From positions 1-64,000 of the forward strand of contig JAHEJD010000001.1 in NCBI GenBank assembly GCA_024639005.1: 64,000 bases of DNA, given 5' to 3'. This document shows positions 19,522 to 28,740 of this stretch, piece after piece (the first letter of the stretch is position 1; every line of letters begins with the position of its first letter). Position numbers and translations under genes: made by a program. The notes below the pieces were generated by a model that had not been told where the DNA came from, did not search any database, and saw only the letters and a list, made by a program, of their open reading frames with translations. This stretch comes from Chromatiaceae bacterium (lineage in GTDB: Bacteria; Pseudomonadota; Gammaproteobacteria; Chromatiales; Chromatiaceae).

Positions 19522-20895
19522 TCAGAGGAAGGTTATCCCGACCTGGAACAAGCGCTCGACGTCGGGGATTCGACGCTTGTCGGTGAGAAAGAGAATGACA
19601 TGATCCTCCGTTTCAATAGCGGTGTCATGGTGGGCAATGATCACCTGGTCACCGCGCACGATGGCGCCTATGCTGCTGCCCGCAGGGAGCTTGATTTCTT
19701 CAACCGCACGCCCCACCACGCGCGATGAGGTCTTGTCGCCGTGCGCTACGGCCTCTATCGCCTCTGCCGCGCCGCGGCGCAGCGAATGCACCATCACCAC
19801 GTCGCCGCGCCGCACGTGCGTCAACAAGGTACCGATGGTCGCGTGCTGCGGTGAAATGGCGATGTCCACGGTCCCGGAGTGCACCAGGTCAACATACGCC
19901 GCGCGGTTGATCAGGGCCATTACCTTGCGCGCACCGAGTCGCTTCGCGAGCATTGCCGACAGGATGTTGGCCTCGTCATCATTGGTAACGGCGCAGAAGA
20001 CATCAGTGTCCTCGATGTTCTCCTCGAGCAGCAGGTCTTCGTCGGCGGCATCGCCCTGCAGCACGATGGTGTGATGCAGATCCTCCGAGACGCGTCGTGC
20101 CTGACCCTCGTTGCGCTCTATGATCTTCACCCGATAGTCGTCTTCCAATGAAGAGGCAAGGCGCCGTCCGATATTGCCCCCACCGGCAAAAATCAGACGC
20201 CGGAACGGTTTTTCCGCCTTGCGCAGCTCAGCCATCACCGCCGGGATGTTGCTGGCCGCGGCAAGGAAGAACACCTCGTCGTCCGGCTCGATCACCGTAT
20301 AGCCCTCGGGCTGGATCGCGCGGCCCTGGCGATAAATCGCCGCCACCCGCGCCTCGGCGCCGCGCAGATGTTCGTTCAGGGTGCGCAGTTCATGGCCAAC
20401 CAGCGGTCCGCCGTAATACGCGCGAACGGCCACTAGGCGCACTCGACCACCGGCAAAATCCAGTACCTGGAGCGCACCTGGGTGTTGGATCAAGCGCAGT
20501 ATGTAGTCGGTTACCAGCTGCTCGGGGCTGATCAGCACATCGATCGGCAACGCCCCCTGGCTGAACAGCGACGGATGCGCCAGGTACTCGGGAGCGCGCA
20601 CGCGCGCGATTTTGGTTGGGGTATGAAACAGCGTCCAGGCGGTCTGACAGGCGACCATGTTGGTCTCGTCGCTGTTGGTCACCGCGATGATCATATCGGC
20701 GTCATCGGCGCCGGCGCGCTGCAACACATCAGGGTGAGACGCCTCACCCTGCACCGTGCGTATATCCAAGCGGTCCTGCAACGCATGCAGCAGGTCGGGA
20801 TTCTGATCCACCACGGTAATATCGTTGGCCTCGCTGGAAAGGTTGTCGGCCACGGTGGTACCGACCTGGCCTGCACCAAGAATGATAATTTTCAC
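19522..20895 (-). CDS. trkA: Trk potassium regulator TrkA
   Basis: Cytoplasmic NAD(H)-binding gating subunit of Trk, 457 residues. It has two RCK halves: the first dinucleotide fold begins at residue 1 with [12 protein letters not shown] and the second in the middle with [10 protein letters not shown]. Each is followed by a TrkA-C domain. It precedes trkH by 10 bp. In relatives trkA often follows the rsmB-ntrYX block; here an accessory patch at 21.2-22.8 kb lies between them. Confidence 0.97.
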   Translation of the reverse strand: MKIIILGAGQVGTTVADNLSSEANDITVVDQNPDLLHALQDRLDIRTVQGEASHPDVLQRAGADDADMIIAVTNSDETNMVACQTAWTLFHTPTKIARVRAPEYLAHPSLFSQGALPIDVLISPEQLVTDYILRLIQHPGALQVLDFAGGRVRLVAVRAYYGGPLVGHELRTLNEHLRGAEARVAAIYRQGRAIQPEGYTVIEPDDEVFFLAAASNIPAVMAELRKAEKPFRRLIFAGGGNIGRRLASSLEDDYRVKIIERNEGQARRVSEDLHHTIVLQGDAADEDLLLEENIEDTDVFCAVTNDDEANILSAMLAKRLGARKVMALINRAAYVDLVHSGTVDIAISPQHATIGTLLTHVRRGDVVMVHSLRRGAAEAIEAVAHGDKTSSRVVGRAVEEIKLPAGSSIGAIVRGDQVIIAHHDTAIETEDHVILFLTDKRRIPDVERLFQVGITFL

Positions 20896-21216
20896 AGTAT
20901 GCGCATGCTACGTTTTCGTATTCTTGTCTATTTTAGTGCTGAGTCCTGCCGGCGGCCATTCGCTGTGCCGAAGCGTAAAACCCGCGATGCCCACCACGCA
21001 TTGTCGATCTGAACCCGTTACAGGCAAATTGGTCGACTTTTCAAACGCTTCGGATGTTAAAGAGGAATGGCGGACCGCTCAAAAGCGGGAAATCACACGG
21101 ATAATAAGGGCAACCCATTGCTGAATTTCGGGAAACATGAAGACCTAATCAGTGGGATCTGGACTTCGCAGAAAGGCCGGGATGACAGTCATTGCAACGA
21201 CTTGAACGGCGAAGAA
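20896..21216. other. Non-coding gap upstream of trkA
   Basis: These 321 bases upstream of trkA carry its promoter by position. I see no convincing gene, hairpin terminator or repeat in them. Confidence 0.4.
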
Positions 21217-22500
21217 TCAACTATTGCGTCTGTGCAGGGCGATTGCACCAAGCAATGTAAGCAGAGCGCTCAACACCAAGATCCCCATTGGCGTCATTAT
21301 CGGAGTCGATTTTACATCTGCCGGAGGGGTCTCAGGAAAAATACTCACACTGGCCTGGTTGTTCGTGGCGTCGGGCTCGGCAACGTCGAGCCCGGTAATA
21401 GCCGCGGTGTTGGTACAGTCACCGCTGGCATTCACCAGCGCAGTCAGGGTGAGAGTCGCTGACGTGACCGGATTGACCGTCCCGGTCGCACCGCCGCCGT
21501 TGCCGTCGTCGATGGTATAGGTGAAGCTGTCAGTGTCGCTGAAACGGGGATTGGCCGTGTAGGTTATCTCGTCATCGTCGACATCCGCGGTACCCTTGGT
21601 ATCGATCGCCGTGCTGCCGGTGGCCGGATCGCTGCACGCGATAATGGTCAGAGGATCACCGTCGGCGTCCGAGTCGTTGGCCAGGACGTCAATGTTGGTG
21701 GCCACACCCGGATCGGCCGCCGTCAGATCATCAACCACCTCCGGAGCATTGTTCAGAGGCTCCACACCACTCGTGCCGCTGTAGACGCCTCCGAAGACGA
21801 TCGGATCAGTCAGAATGAAGCCGCCACCGCCTATTCCCTCAGGATCCATCATCCAATCTTTTTGCAGCGGGTCGGTGTTCGACGCCGAGGCGCTGTAAAA
21901 AATGCGCACCGGAGTGGCCGGAAAAATAAGCTGCGCTGCGCCGCGCCGTCGTTGAAGGCCGTCAAAGGAACCTGAAAATCCAGCCAGTAGTCTGTTTCGG
22001 TACCACAGCTTGTCGCTGTTACACGCGTGTGGTTGTTTGTGCTCGCATCTCCGCTTGCCCCGGGACCTGGCGCATACCATCGATCCAGTTCATCCGATCC
22101 TTGATCGATTTCCTGCGTAAGGTCGTCGCTGTGATAAAGAAAAAAGCGGTCTGCCTGCGAGCCGGAGAAGTTGCCGTCAAGGTCGATGACGAAGTCCTTG
22201 TAACCATCGTCATCGATATCGATATCGATCAGTATATTCCAGTGATTGTTTTGATAACCCCGCTGCTGGCCTGAATTGCGTGGGTCAGCGTCCACTCTGA
22301 TCCCGAAAGATAGGTAAGCATCATCGATTGATGCATTATTTCCGTCGACATCGTAGTAAGCGATCCGCGTGCTCGACTCGCTCCCTGGGGCGGCTCCGTC
22401 CAAGGAGCATGAGGCGATATCGACCGTGTCTGGTGAAACCGCTGCACCTCCATTGCTGGGGTCAGAGGATGATTCGAAATCGGTTATTGGGTACCCCAAA
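21217..22500 (-). pseudogene. Decayed IPTL-CTERM-type surface protein with frameshift
   Basis: Two minus-strand frames together encode one protein. The upstream frame (22500 down to about 21941) holds an acidic beta-rich region with DVDGNNASIDDAYLSF and IDIDIDDDGYKDFVIDLDG. The downstream frame holds a Big_9-like repeat (VLANDSDADGDPLTI), a DUF11-like piece and a C-terminal signal: PIMTPMG, a hydrophobic helix and HRRNS, as in IPTL-CTERM sorting domains. A perfect tandem CTGCG duplication at 21931-21940 breaks the frame; removing one unit joins both parts. No signal peptide is found at the 5' end, which meets another gene near 22505, so the gene is also truncated. Probably non-functional. Confidence 0.75.
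21931..21940. repeat. 5-bp tandem duplication causing the frameshift
   Basis: CTGCG occurs twice in direct tandem. Deleting one unit restores a single frame (minus-strand DGAAQ followed by LIFPATPVRIF) across the two halves of the surface-protein gene. Confidence 0.85.
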
Positions 22501-22504
22501 AAGT

Positions 22505-22795
22505 GTGGCCGACGTAGCGGCGAAGTGGCGGACCTGGTCATGGGGCCTGCCGTGGCTGTTTATGGCGCAGGTATGGGGTGTCGGCTTCGATACCCTGAAG
22601 ACCTTGCTGTTCGCGATCGGCCCGGCGGCTCCTCCGCTCGTCGGGTTTTCGGCATGGCAGACAGAACTGGTGGCCCTGGGTTATCAGCTGGGCTTTCTGA
22701 TCCTGCCCTCGATCTTGCCGGTCGCGATCTGGTTCGTACTTTACCGCGACTACCTGGCCACCCTGGTAGGCGACCAACGGACGACGCCGGTTTGA
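22505..22795 (+). CDS. Small integral membrane protein, 96 aa, unknown
   Basis: I do not recognise this protein. Starting at the GTG at 22505 it has 96 residues: a Trp-rich amphipathic start (KWRTWSWGLPWLFMAQVWG), then two hydrophobic segments around LKTLLFAIGPAAPPLVGF and LGFLILPSILPVAIWFVLY, and a short charged tail. Later ATG starts are also possible. The frame is open further upstream, but that part is antisense to the decayed surface-protein gene. It converges with ybaK. Composition fits a real membrane protein but it could itself be a fragment. Confidence 0.55.
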   Translation: MADVAAKWRTWSWGLPWLFMAQVWGVGFDTLKTLLFAIGPAAPPLVGFSAWQTELVALGYQLGFLILPSILPVAIWFVLYRDYLATLVGDQRTTPV

Positions 22796-22846
22796 AGCCG
22801 CCGCCCGACCGACGGCTACCGTGCGATCGCTGCGGCGTTGAAGCGC

Positions 22847-23320
22847 TTATTTGCCGATCGCTGACGTCGATGCCTGGCACAGCGCGATGAGGTCGTCGGG
22901 CGCGATCTCGATATCCAGACCGCGCCGACCGCCGCTGACAAAGATGGTAGCGAAGTTCGCTGCGGAGATATCGATCACGGTCGGCAGGCGCCGCTTCTGG
23001 CCCAGCGGACTAATGCCGCCCACCAGGTAGCCGGTGACGCGCTCGGCCTGCATCGGATCGGTCATTTCCACTTTCTTGACCGCGCACGCGGCGGCCATCG
23101 CCTTGAGATCCAGCTGCCCGGTCACGGGCACCACCGCGACCGCCAGCCTGCGGCCATCACCGGCCAGCGTGACCAGCAGGGTCTTGAACACGCGCGCCGG
23201 ATCCAGGCCCAGCGCTGCCGCTGCCTCCAGCCCATAGCTGGTATTGCCCGGATCGTGTCGATATGCATGCGGCGTTACCTGGATACCGGCCGCCTGTGCT
23301 GCCTTGATCGCCGGGGTCAT
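22847..23320 (-). CDS. ybaK: YbaK/EbsC-type aminoacyl-tRNA deacylase
   Basis: Trans-editing factor that removes mischarged amino acids, usually Cys from tRNA-Pro. The protein has 157 residues, standard for YbaK. Conserved features include the N-terminal PAIKAAQAAGI helix, the catalytic-site lysine in VFKTLLV, and the SPLGQKRRLPTVID and SGGRRGLDIEI segments. It overlaps the ntrX stop by four bases, so it is the last gene of the fmt-rsmB-DUF4390-ntrY-ntrX run. That position gives no functional link to NtrYX beyond shared transcription. Confidence 0.95.
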   Translation of the reverse strand: MTPAIKAAQAAGIQVTPHAYRHDPGNTSYGLEAAAALGLDPARVFKTLLVTLAGDGRRLAVAVVPVTGQLDLKAMAAACAVKKVEMTDPMQAERVTGYLVGGISPLGQKRRLPTVIDISAANFATIFVSGGRRGLDIEIAPDDLIALCQASTSAIGK

Positions 23321-24684
23321 CGCCGGTCCTTGATCTCGATGCCCCGATCGCGCAGCTTGCGGTAGAGATGGGTACGCTCCATCTCGGCCTCTTCGGCCAT
23401 CTGGCTGACATTGCCCCCATGCTTCTCCAGCTGATACTCCAGGTAAGACTTCTCGAAGGCATCGCGGGCATCACGCAAGGGTTGGTCGAATGAGACCCCT
23501 GGCACCGCCGTCGCGGCGGCGGTCACCTGGGCCGCCCCCATGGCCGCCTCGACCTCTTGTACACCGATCTCATCGCCATTGCCGAGTATCAGTACCCGCT
23601 GCACCAGGTTCTTGAGCTCACGGATATTGCCCGGCCAGTTATGGTGACGAAGCACGTTTTGCGCACCGATGGAGAAACGCCGATAGGGCAGTTTGTCTTG
23701 TTCGACCAGGCGGTCGACCGCGCTCTCGAGCAGCGCGGGAATGTCTTCACGATGATCCCGCAGCGCCGGCACCACCAGCGGCACCACATTGAGTTGATAG
23801 AACAGGTCCTCGCGAAACTTTCCCTCTTCGACGGTCTTGTGCAGATCGCGCTGAGTGGCCGCAATCACTCGCACGTCCACGCTGACCGGCACCGAGCCGC
23901 CGACGCGCATAAAAGATCCGGTATCCAGGGCGCCTACCAGCTGCGCCTGGGCCTCGAGGTCCATGTCCGCCACTTCGTCGAGAAACAGGGTACCGCCGGC
24001 GGCCTGTTCCAGGCGACCATACTGGATGTTGCCCTCGCGCTCGCTGCCAAACAGCTCGCGCGCCGCATTGCCCTTGCTGATCGCCGACACCCCGACATCG
24101 ATGAATGGCCGATCGCGGCGCGGGCTGTGTGCATGCAGATAGCGGGCGAAGGTCTCGCGGCCGCTGCCCGGTTCGCCGGAGATCAATACCCAGCTGTCAT
24201 GTTGGGCAACACGCTTGACCTGCTCTCGCAGACGTTGAATGACCGGGCTGTGGCCAATCGGTTCGATCACCGGCGCGGCGCGGCGCCTCAGGCCGACGTT
24301 CTCCTGCGCCAGGCGGTCGGCCTCCAGGGCACGTTCGACCGTCAGCAGTAATTTGGCCAGCGACAATGGCTTCTCGAGAAAATCATAGGCGCCCAGGCGT
24401 GTCGCCTCGACCGCGGTCTCGACCGTGCCATGACCCGACATCATAATCACTGAGCAGGGCAGGCCGCGCCCCTGCGACCACTCCTTGAGCAGACTGATGC
24501 CGTCGAGGTCGGGCATCCAGATATCGAGCAGTATCAGGTCGGGCCGCCGGTCGCGCAGCGCCTGGCGCGCTGCCGCCGCATCCTCAGCGGTGTTCACCGC
24601 GTAGTTCTCATCTTCCAGAATATCGCGCACTAGCTCGCGAATATCCGGCTCATCGTCGACGACCAGGATATGCGCAACGCTCAT
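23317..24684 (-). CDS. ntrX: NtrX-type response regulator with altered ATPase site
   Basis: Response regulator paired with NtrY, 455 residues: receiver domain (phospho-acceptor Asp54, Lys105), AAA+ domain and a C-terminal Fis-type helix-turn-helix (HGGNVSQMAEEAEMERTHLY). Two active-site features differ from sigma54 activators. Walker A reads GEPGSGRE (170-177), so the lysine is Arg176. The GAFTGA loop is absent: the sequence runs LFGSEREGNIQYGRLEQAAG. Lack of GAFTGA is known for NtrX proteins; the Arg is an added loss. It likely acts as a DNA-binding regulator without remodelling sigma54. Coupled by ATGA overlaps to ntrY upstream and ybaK downstream. Confidence 0.93.
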   Translation of the reverse strand: MSVAHILVVDDEPDIRELVRDILEDENYAVNTAEDAAAARQALRDRRPDLILLDIWMPDLDGISLLKEWSQGRGLPCSVIMMSGHGTVETAVEATRLGAYDFLEKPLSLAKLLLTVERALEADRLAQENVGLRRRAAPVIEPIGHSPVIQRLREQVKRVAQHDSWVLISGEPGSGRETFARYLHAHSPRRDRPFIDVGVSAISKGNAARELFGSEREGNIQYGRLEQAAGGTLFLDEVADMDLEAQAQLVGALDTGSFMRVGGSVPVSVDVRVIAATQRDLHKTVEEGKFREDLFYQLNVVPLVVPALRDHREDIPALLESAVDRLVEQDKLPYRRFSIGAQNVLRHHNWPGNIRELKNLVQRVLILGNGDEIGVQEVEAAMGAAQVTAAATAVPGVSFDQPLRDARDAFEKSYLEYQLEKHGGNVSQMAEEAEMERTHLYRKLRDRGIEIKDRR

Positions 24685-26876
24685 GAGCCTTCTCCCTGAC
24701 TGGCAGCTGCCCAGCGCTGTACCGTGGCTGCATCGCGCGGCTGCGCCATCGCCGGCAGGCGCAGCGCGACAAGGGCCCCACCGCGCGCCAGGTTTTCGGC
24801 ATGAATCACGCCGCCGTGATCGGCCACGATACGCTTTACGATCGCCAGACCCAGTCCCGTACCCCTGGTCTTGTTGGTCACATAGGGCTCGAATACCTGT
24901 CCGAGGAGTTCAGGATCGAAACCCGGTCCATTGTCGCTCACGGCGATCTCCACAAACTGGCTTCCCTCTTCCTCGCCACCGTGACTACTCACCTCGATGC
25001 GCCCCCGGTCGCCGGCCGCCTCGACGGCGTTCTTCAAGAGATTATGCAGGACTTGGCGCAATCTAACCGGGTCGGCCTCGACCACCAGGCCGGGCGCGCC
25101 AACTTGCAGCGCGACATGCTGCGTGCCGCCCTCGTACAGCGCCACCACCTCGTTGAGAAAACCGTCCACCGGCAACGACTCGATGTGCAATTTGCCGGGT
25201 TTGGCGTAGTCGGAAAAGTCGTTGACCATGGCCTTCATGGCCTCGACCTGCTGCACGATTGTGTGGGTCGCGCGGTCGAGCACCCGGCGGTCTTCGGCGG
25301 GCATTTTGTTGAGATATTTGCGACGCAGGCGCTCGGCCGATAGCTGGATGGGGGTCAGCGGGTTCTTTATCTCGTGCGCCAAACGGCGTGCCACCTCACC
25401 CCAGGCGGCATCGCGCTGTGCCCTGACCAGTTCGGTCACGTCATCGAATACCAGCACATGACCAACGACGGTGCCAAGCTCGGTCTCCAGCTGCGAATGG
25501 CGGCACAACAGGACCTGCCGGCCGCCGCCACGATACAGGGTGATCTCGAAGCGGCCCTCGCGTGCACCGCTGGCGAAGCCCTCGGCGAGCCGGTCGACGA
25601 ACGGCCGCAGGGCCTCGCTATGCTTGCCGAGTGCCGTCAATGGTTCGCCCTCCAGCTGCGCCACGGCCAAGCCGAGAATCTGGTCCGCGGCACGATTGGC
25701 GGTCTGGATGCGACCCTCGGAATCCAGTGCCATGACACCGGTCGATAACCCGGCCAGCACCGTCTCGAGGTAGTTGTGCTGCGTCTGCAGTTTGTGGCGA
25801 CTGTCTTCAAGGTCGTTGCGCGCACGCGCGATTCGCCGCGTCATCGCATTGAACGACGACACTAGATAACCGAGCTCGTCCTCGACCCGTGGCAGCGGCA
25901 GCTGTTTGTCGTAGTCGCCCTCGGTGACCGCCCGGGTACCCTCGGCGATGTCACTGATGGGTTGTACCAGCCGGCGTGCCGTGAACACCGCGGCCCAAGC
26001 CGCGGCAAACAGGCCCAGCACCAGCACCAGCGAAAGACTCAGCGCGAAACTGAATTTGATCTGCGAGCGCATGTAGGCACGCGTGCGGTAGGCCTCGTAG
26101 GCATCCTGCACATTGCTGCTGAGATCGCTGAGCAACTCAGGCACCGGATACAGCGCCTGCAGCACCATGCCGCGCTGGGCCTTGTCCAACACTAGGCAGC
26201 GGACCATAAGACCGCCATCCGGCCCGGTTGAGACACCGACATAGTCCTCACCCGAGATCACCTGTTGCACCATGCCGCTGTCCGGCGGTGTGGGCAGCAG
26301 GATGTCGGGGTTGGCGTGGCTCAGCGCCAGGATTTTGCCCTGGATGCTGAACAGGGTCATCTCCATGGCACCCGCCGCAGAACGCAATTCATTGACGCTG
26401 AGCGCGATCGCGGTCTGCGACGTGTCTTCGATCGCCGTCAACAGATTCGCCGTCAGCTTGAGACGTTCGCGTTTGTGCAGATCCAGCGAGACTTTGCTCA
26501 GTGTTAGCGCATCCTCCATTGCACTGTCGACCTGCAGATCGAACCAGCTGTCAATGCCGCTGGATAGAAACCGGATGGAGTAAAAATAGACGACGCTGAC
26601 CGGGACCAGCGCGACCACCAGAAACAACGCCGACAGTCGCGCACTGAGGCGGGAACCGGCGACACGCCGACGATAGTCCCGCAGCAGGCGCCAGAGGTTC
26701 CAACCGACCAGACCAAACAGCAGCAGCAGGCCAACCACTGTGAACAGCAACAGCGGCATAAACCACGGCCCGACATCCTCTGAGCGTTGCACCGCCGCAC
26801 TGATCATGTGCAGCGAGGCCAGCAAGAGCACGAACAGCATGCCGGCGGCGAGCGCGTCGAAACGCTGCTTGCTCAT
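24681..26876 (-). CDS. ntrY: NtrY-type membrane sensor histidine kinase
   Basis: Membrane sensor for NtrX, 731 residues from the ATG at 26876, which overlaps the DUF4390 stop as ATGA (a longer frame to 26921 is unlikely). Order: N-terminal membrane segments, extracytoplasmic sensor region, a further membrane segment, HAMP (RRLVQPISDIAEGTRAV), PAS (NYLETVLAGLSTGVMALDSE), histidine box LAHEIKNPLTPIQLSAERLR, and the catalytic domain with NLLKNAVEA, DNGPGFD and GTGLGLAIVK. NtrYX systems are tied to nitrogen, redox or envelope signals in different bacteria; the signal here is not known. Confidence 0.96.
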   Translation of the reverse strand: MSKQRFDALAAGMLFVLLLASLHMISAAVQRSEDVGPWFMPLLLFTVVGLLLLFGLVGWNLWRLLRDYRRRVAGSRLSARLSALFLVVALVPVSVVYFYSIRFLSSGIDSWFDLQVDSAMEDALTLSKVSLDLHKRERLKLTANLLTAIEDTSQTAIALSVNELRSAAGAMEMTLFSIQGKILALSHANPDILLPTPPDSGMVQQVISGEDYVGVSTGPDGGLMVRCLVLDKAQRGMVLQALYPVPELLSDLSSNVQDAYEAYRTRAYMRSQIKFSFALSLSLVLVLGLFAAAWAAVFTARRLVQPISDIAEGTRAVTEGDYDKQLPLPRVEDELGYLVSSFNAMTRRIARARNDLEDSRHKLQTQHNYLETVLAGLSTGVMALDSEGRIQTANRAADQILGLAVAQLEGEPLTALGKHSEALRPFVDRLAEGFASGAREGRFEITLYRGGGRQVLLCRHSQLETELGTVVGHVLVFDDVTELVRAQRDAAWGEVARRLAHEIKNPLTPIQLSAERLRRKYLNKMPAEDRRVLDRATHTIVQQVEAMKAMVNDFSDYAKPGKLHIESLPVDGFLNEVVALYEGGTQHVALQVGAPGLVVEADPVRLRQVLHNLLKNAVEAAGDRGRIEVSSHGGEEEGSQFVEIAVSDNGPGFDPELLGQVFEPYVTNKTRGTGLGLAIVKRIVADHGGVIHAENLARGGALVALRLPAMAQPRDAATVQRWAAASQGEGS

Positions 26877-27439
26877 GGGCGCAACCGCCACTCCCAGGGC
26901 TCCTCGCTGGCGATCGACCAATCGCGCTTTATATAGGCCATGGGGCGCATCGGCAGGGGCAGGGCCTCCACATCCAGCCTGACGCCGATCTTCACCAGAT
27001 ACTCCTCATCCAGATTCAGGTCTCGACGCTCGACAATCGGCATCGCGATGATGTTGCCGAGCGCGCGCAGGGCTGCGTCCCGGGTGGCGAAGGCCAGCTG
27101 CTCATCGCCCTGCAGGTTGCGCAATTCGTACAGTCCGGACAGCGGACGGTAGCGCAGCACAGTGCGCAGGCGGTGCTCGACGACATCGGCCTCCCAGATC
27201 CAAGCCTCGCTGCGACGCAACTGCACATGGGTCTCGAAGGTCAACGGGACACCGTTCTCCAGCGCCTCGGACACCGTCTCATTGAGATCGTAGCCGATGT
27301 CGGCATCGAGCAGGATTCGACCGTCCTCGCTCAGGGTCAACGCGACCGTCCGAAATTCCACACCCGCCGCAGTCAGTGCGAACGAGGCGCACAGGCTCAC
27401 CACCAAGGCCAGGCGCTGCGCGGCACAGCGAATACTCAA
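26873..27439 (-). CDS. DUF4390 family exported protein
   Basis: Unknown-function protein of 188 residues with an N-terminal signal peptide (LALVVSLCASFALTAAG). It belongs to the DUF4390 family by its position between rsmB and ntrY and by the body pattern: alternating strands such as LEDGVPLTFETHV-like ENGVPLTFETHVQLRR, and RTVLRYRPLSGLYELRN. Members are almost always encoded next to NtrYX, which suggests a periplasmic accessory or sensing role for the kinase. It overlaps both neighbours by four bases. Confidence 0.88.
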   Translation of the reverse strand: MSIRCAAQRLALVVSLCASFALTAAGVEFRTVALTLSEDGRILLDADIGYDLNETVSEALENGVPLTFETHVQLRRSEAWIWEADVVEHRLRTVLRYRPLSGLYELRNLQGDEQLAFATRDAALRALGNIIAMPIVERRDLNLDEEYLVKIGVRLDVEALPLPMRPMAYIKRDWSIASEEPWEWRLRP

Positions 27440-28740
27440 ACCGTCACCCGTTTTTCCAACGCGGCGTAGAAGAAGCCGTCCGTGTCATCGATACCTGGCA
27501 ACAACTGTACACCCCTGCCGCTGCGTATTCCGGGAATCGCAGGCAGTTCTGCCGCCTGCGCGTCCGCATGCCGTTTAAGGAATGCATCCACCTGTAGCGC
27601 GTTCTCGGCCGGCAGCAGCGAGCAGGTGACATATAACAGCCGACCGCCGGGCAGCAGCAGAGGCCACAACGCCGCCAGGATCGCCGCCTGACGCTCGACC
27701 AGTCCGACTATATCCAGCTTCCGCCGCAGCAACCGAATATCCGGGTGGCGGCGCAGCACCCCAGTTGCCGAGCATGGCACGTCCAGCAGGATTCGCTGAT
27801 AACGCTCCCGGCCCCACTCGGCGTCCTGGGGCCTGGCCGCATCGCCGACGTAGAGCGCGGCCTGATGACCCGCGCGGCGCAGATTCTCATCGACCCGCCG
27901 CAGACGCTCGCCATCCATATCCACGGCCGTGACCTGCAGATCGGCTGCGCGCTGCAGGATGTCCAAGGTCTTTCCGCCCGGCGCCGCACAGGCATCGAGC
28001 ACGCGCTGCCCGGATTGGGGATCCAGGTAGGCGCCCGCCAGCTGCGCACCGGCATCCTGCACAGAGACCAGGCCCCGTGAGAACCCCGGCAGGCGTTCGA
28101 CGGCAAGCGGTATATCGAGCACCAGGGCGGCGGGTAGCGACGGATGCGGTCGCGCGGAAACACCCATCGCCACCAGTTGCCGGAGATACTCGCCGCGGTC
28201 GGTCTGACCGAGGTCAACCCGCAGGGTCATCGGAGGCCTCGCCTGCAGGGCCGGGAGTATGGCGCTGCGCTGCTCCGGCCAGGCCGCGCAGATTGCATCG
28301 TATAGCCAATCTGGCAGGGCGTAACGTATCGCCTCATTGCGATCGACGGCGGCCGCCAGCCCTTCCTGGTCGCGCTGCAGCCGGCGTAGTACGCCGTTGA
28401 TCAGCTTGCTGGCCCAGGCCTTGCCGAGACGGCGACTGACCTCGACCGCGGTAGAAATGGCCGCGTGCGGCGGTATCCGGCTGTAGAGCAGCTGGTAGGC
28501 GCCAACCAACAGCAGCACCTGGAGGTCGCGATCCCTGTTTTTCAGGGGCTTCCGGAGCAACTGGGCGACCAGCGCATCCAGCCGCCGGTACCAACGACAG
28601 ACGCCGAAACTCAGTTCGGCGGCCAGCGCGCGATCGCGCTCGTCGAGAGATGGCGGGGCGGCCGCAAGGACATGATCGAGCGAGCGACCGTCAAGCACGT
28701 CCAGCACATTGGCTACCGCTGTCGTGCGTGGATCAGCCAA
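27436..28740 (-). CDS. rsmB: 16S rRNA m5C967 methyltransferase RsmB
   Basis: Methylates C967 of 16S rRNA. The 434 residues contain an N-terminal NusB-like RNA-binding domain (DPRTTAVANVLDVL; LLVGAYQLLYSRIPPHAAI) and a SAM-dependent catalytic domain with VLDACAAPGGKTLDIL, LDVPCSATGVLRRHPDIR and the catalytic YVTCSLLPAEN. It overlaps fmt by 8 bases at its start and the DUF4390 gene at its end. fmt-rsmB coupling is a general feature of proteobacteria. Confidence 0.97.
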   Translation of the reverse strand: MADPRTTAVANVLDVLDGRSLDHVLAAAPPSLDERDRALAAELSFGVCRWYRRLDALVAQLLRKPLKNRDRDLQVLLLVGAYQLLYSRIPPHAAISTAVEVSRRLGKAWASKLINGVLRRLQRDQEGLAAAVDRNEAIRYALPDWLYDAICAAWPEQRSAILPALQARPPMTLRVDLGQTDRGEYLRQLVAMGVSARPHPSLPAALVLDIPLAVERLPGFSRGLVSVQDAGAQLAGAYLDPQSGQRVLDACAAPGGKTLDILQRAADLQVTAVDMDGERLRRVDENLRRAGHQAALYVGDAARPQDAEWGRERYQRILLDVPCSATGVLRRHPDIRLLRRKLDIVGLVERQAAILAALWPLLLPGGRLLYVTCSLLPAENALQVDAFLKRHADAQAAELPAIPGIRSGRGVQLLPGIDDTDGFFYAALEKRVTV

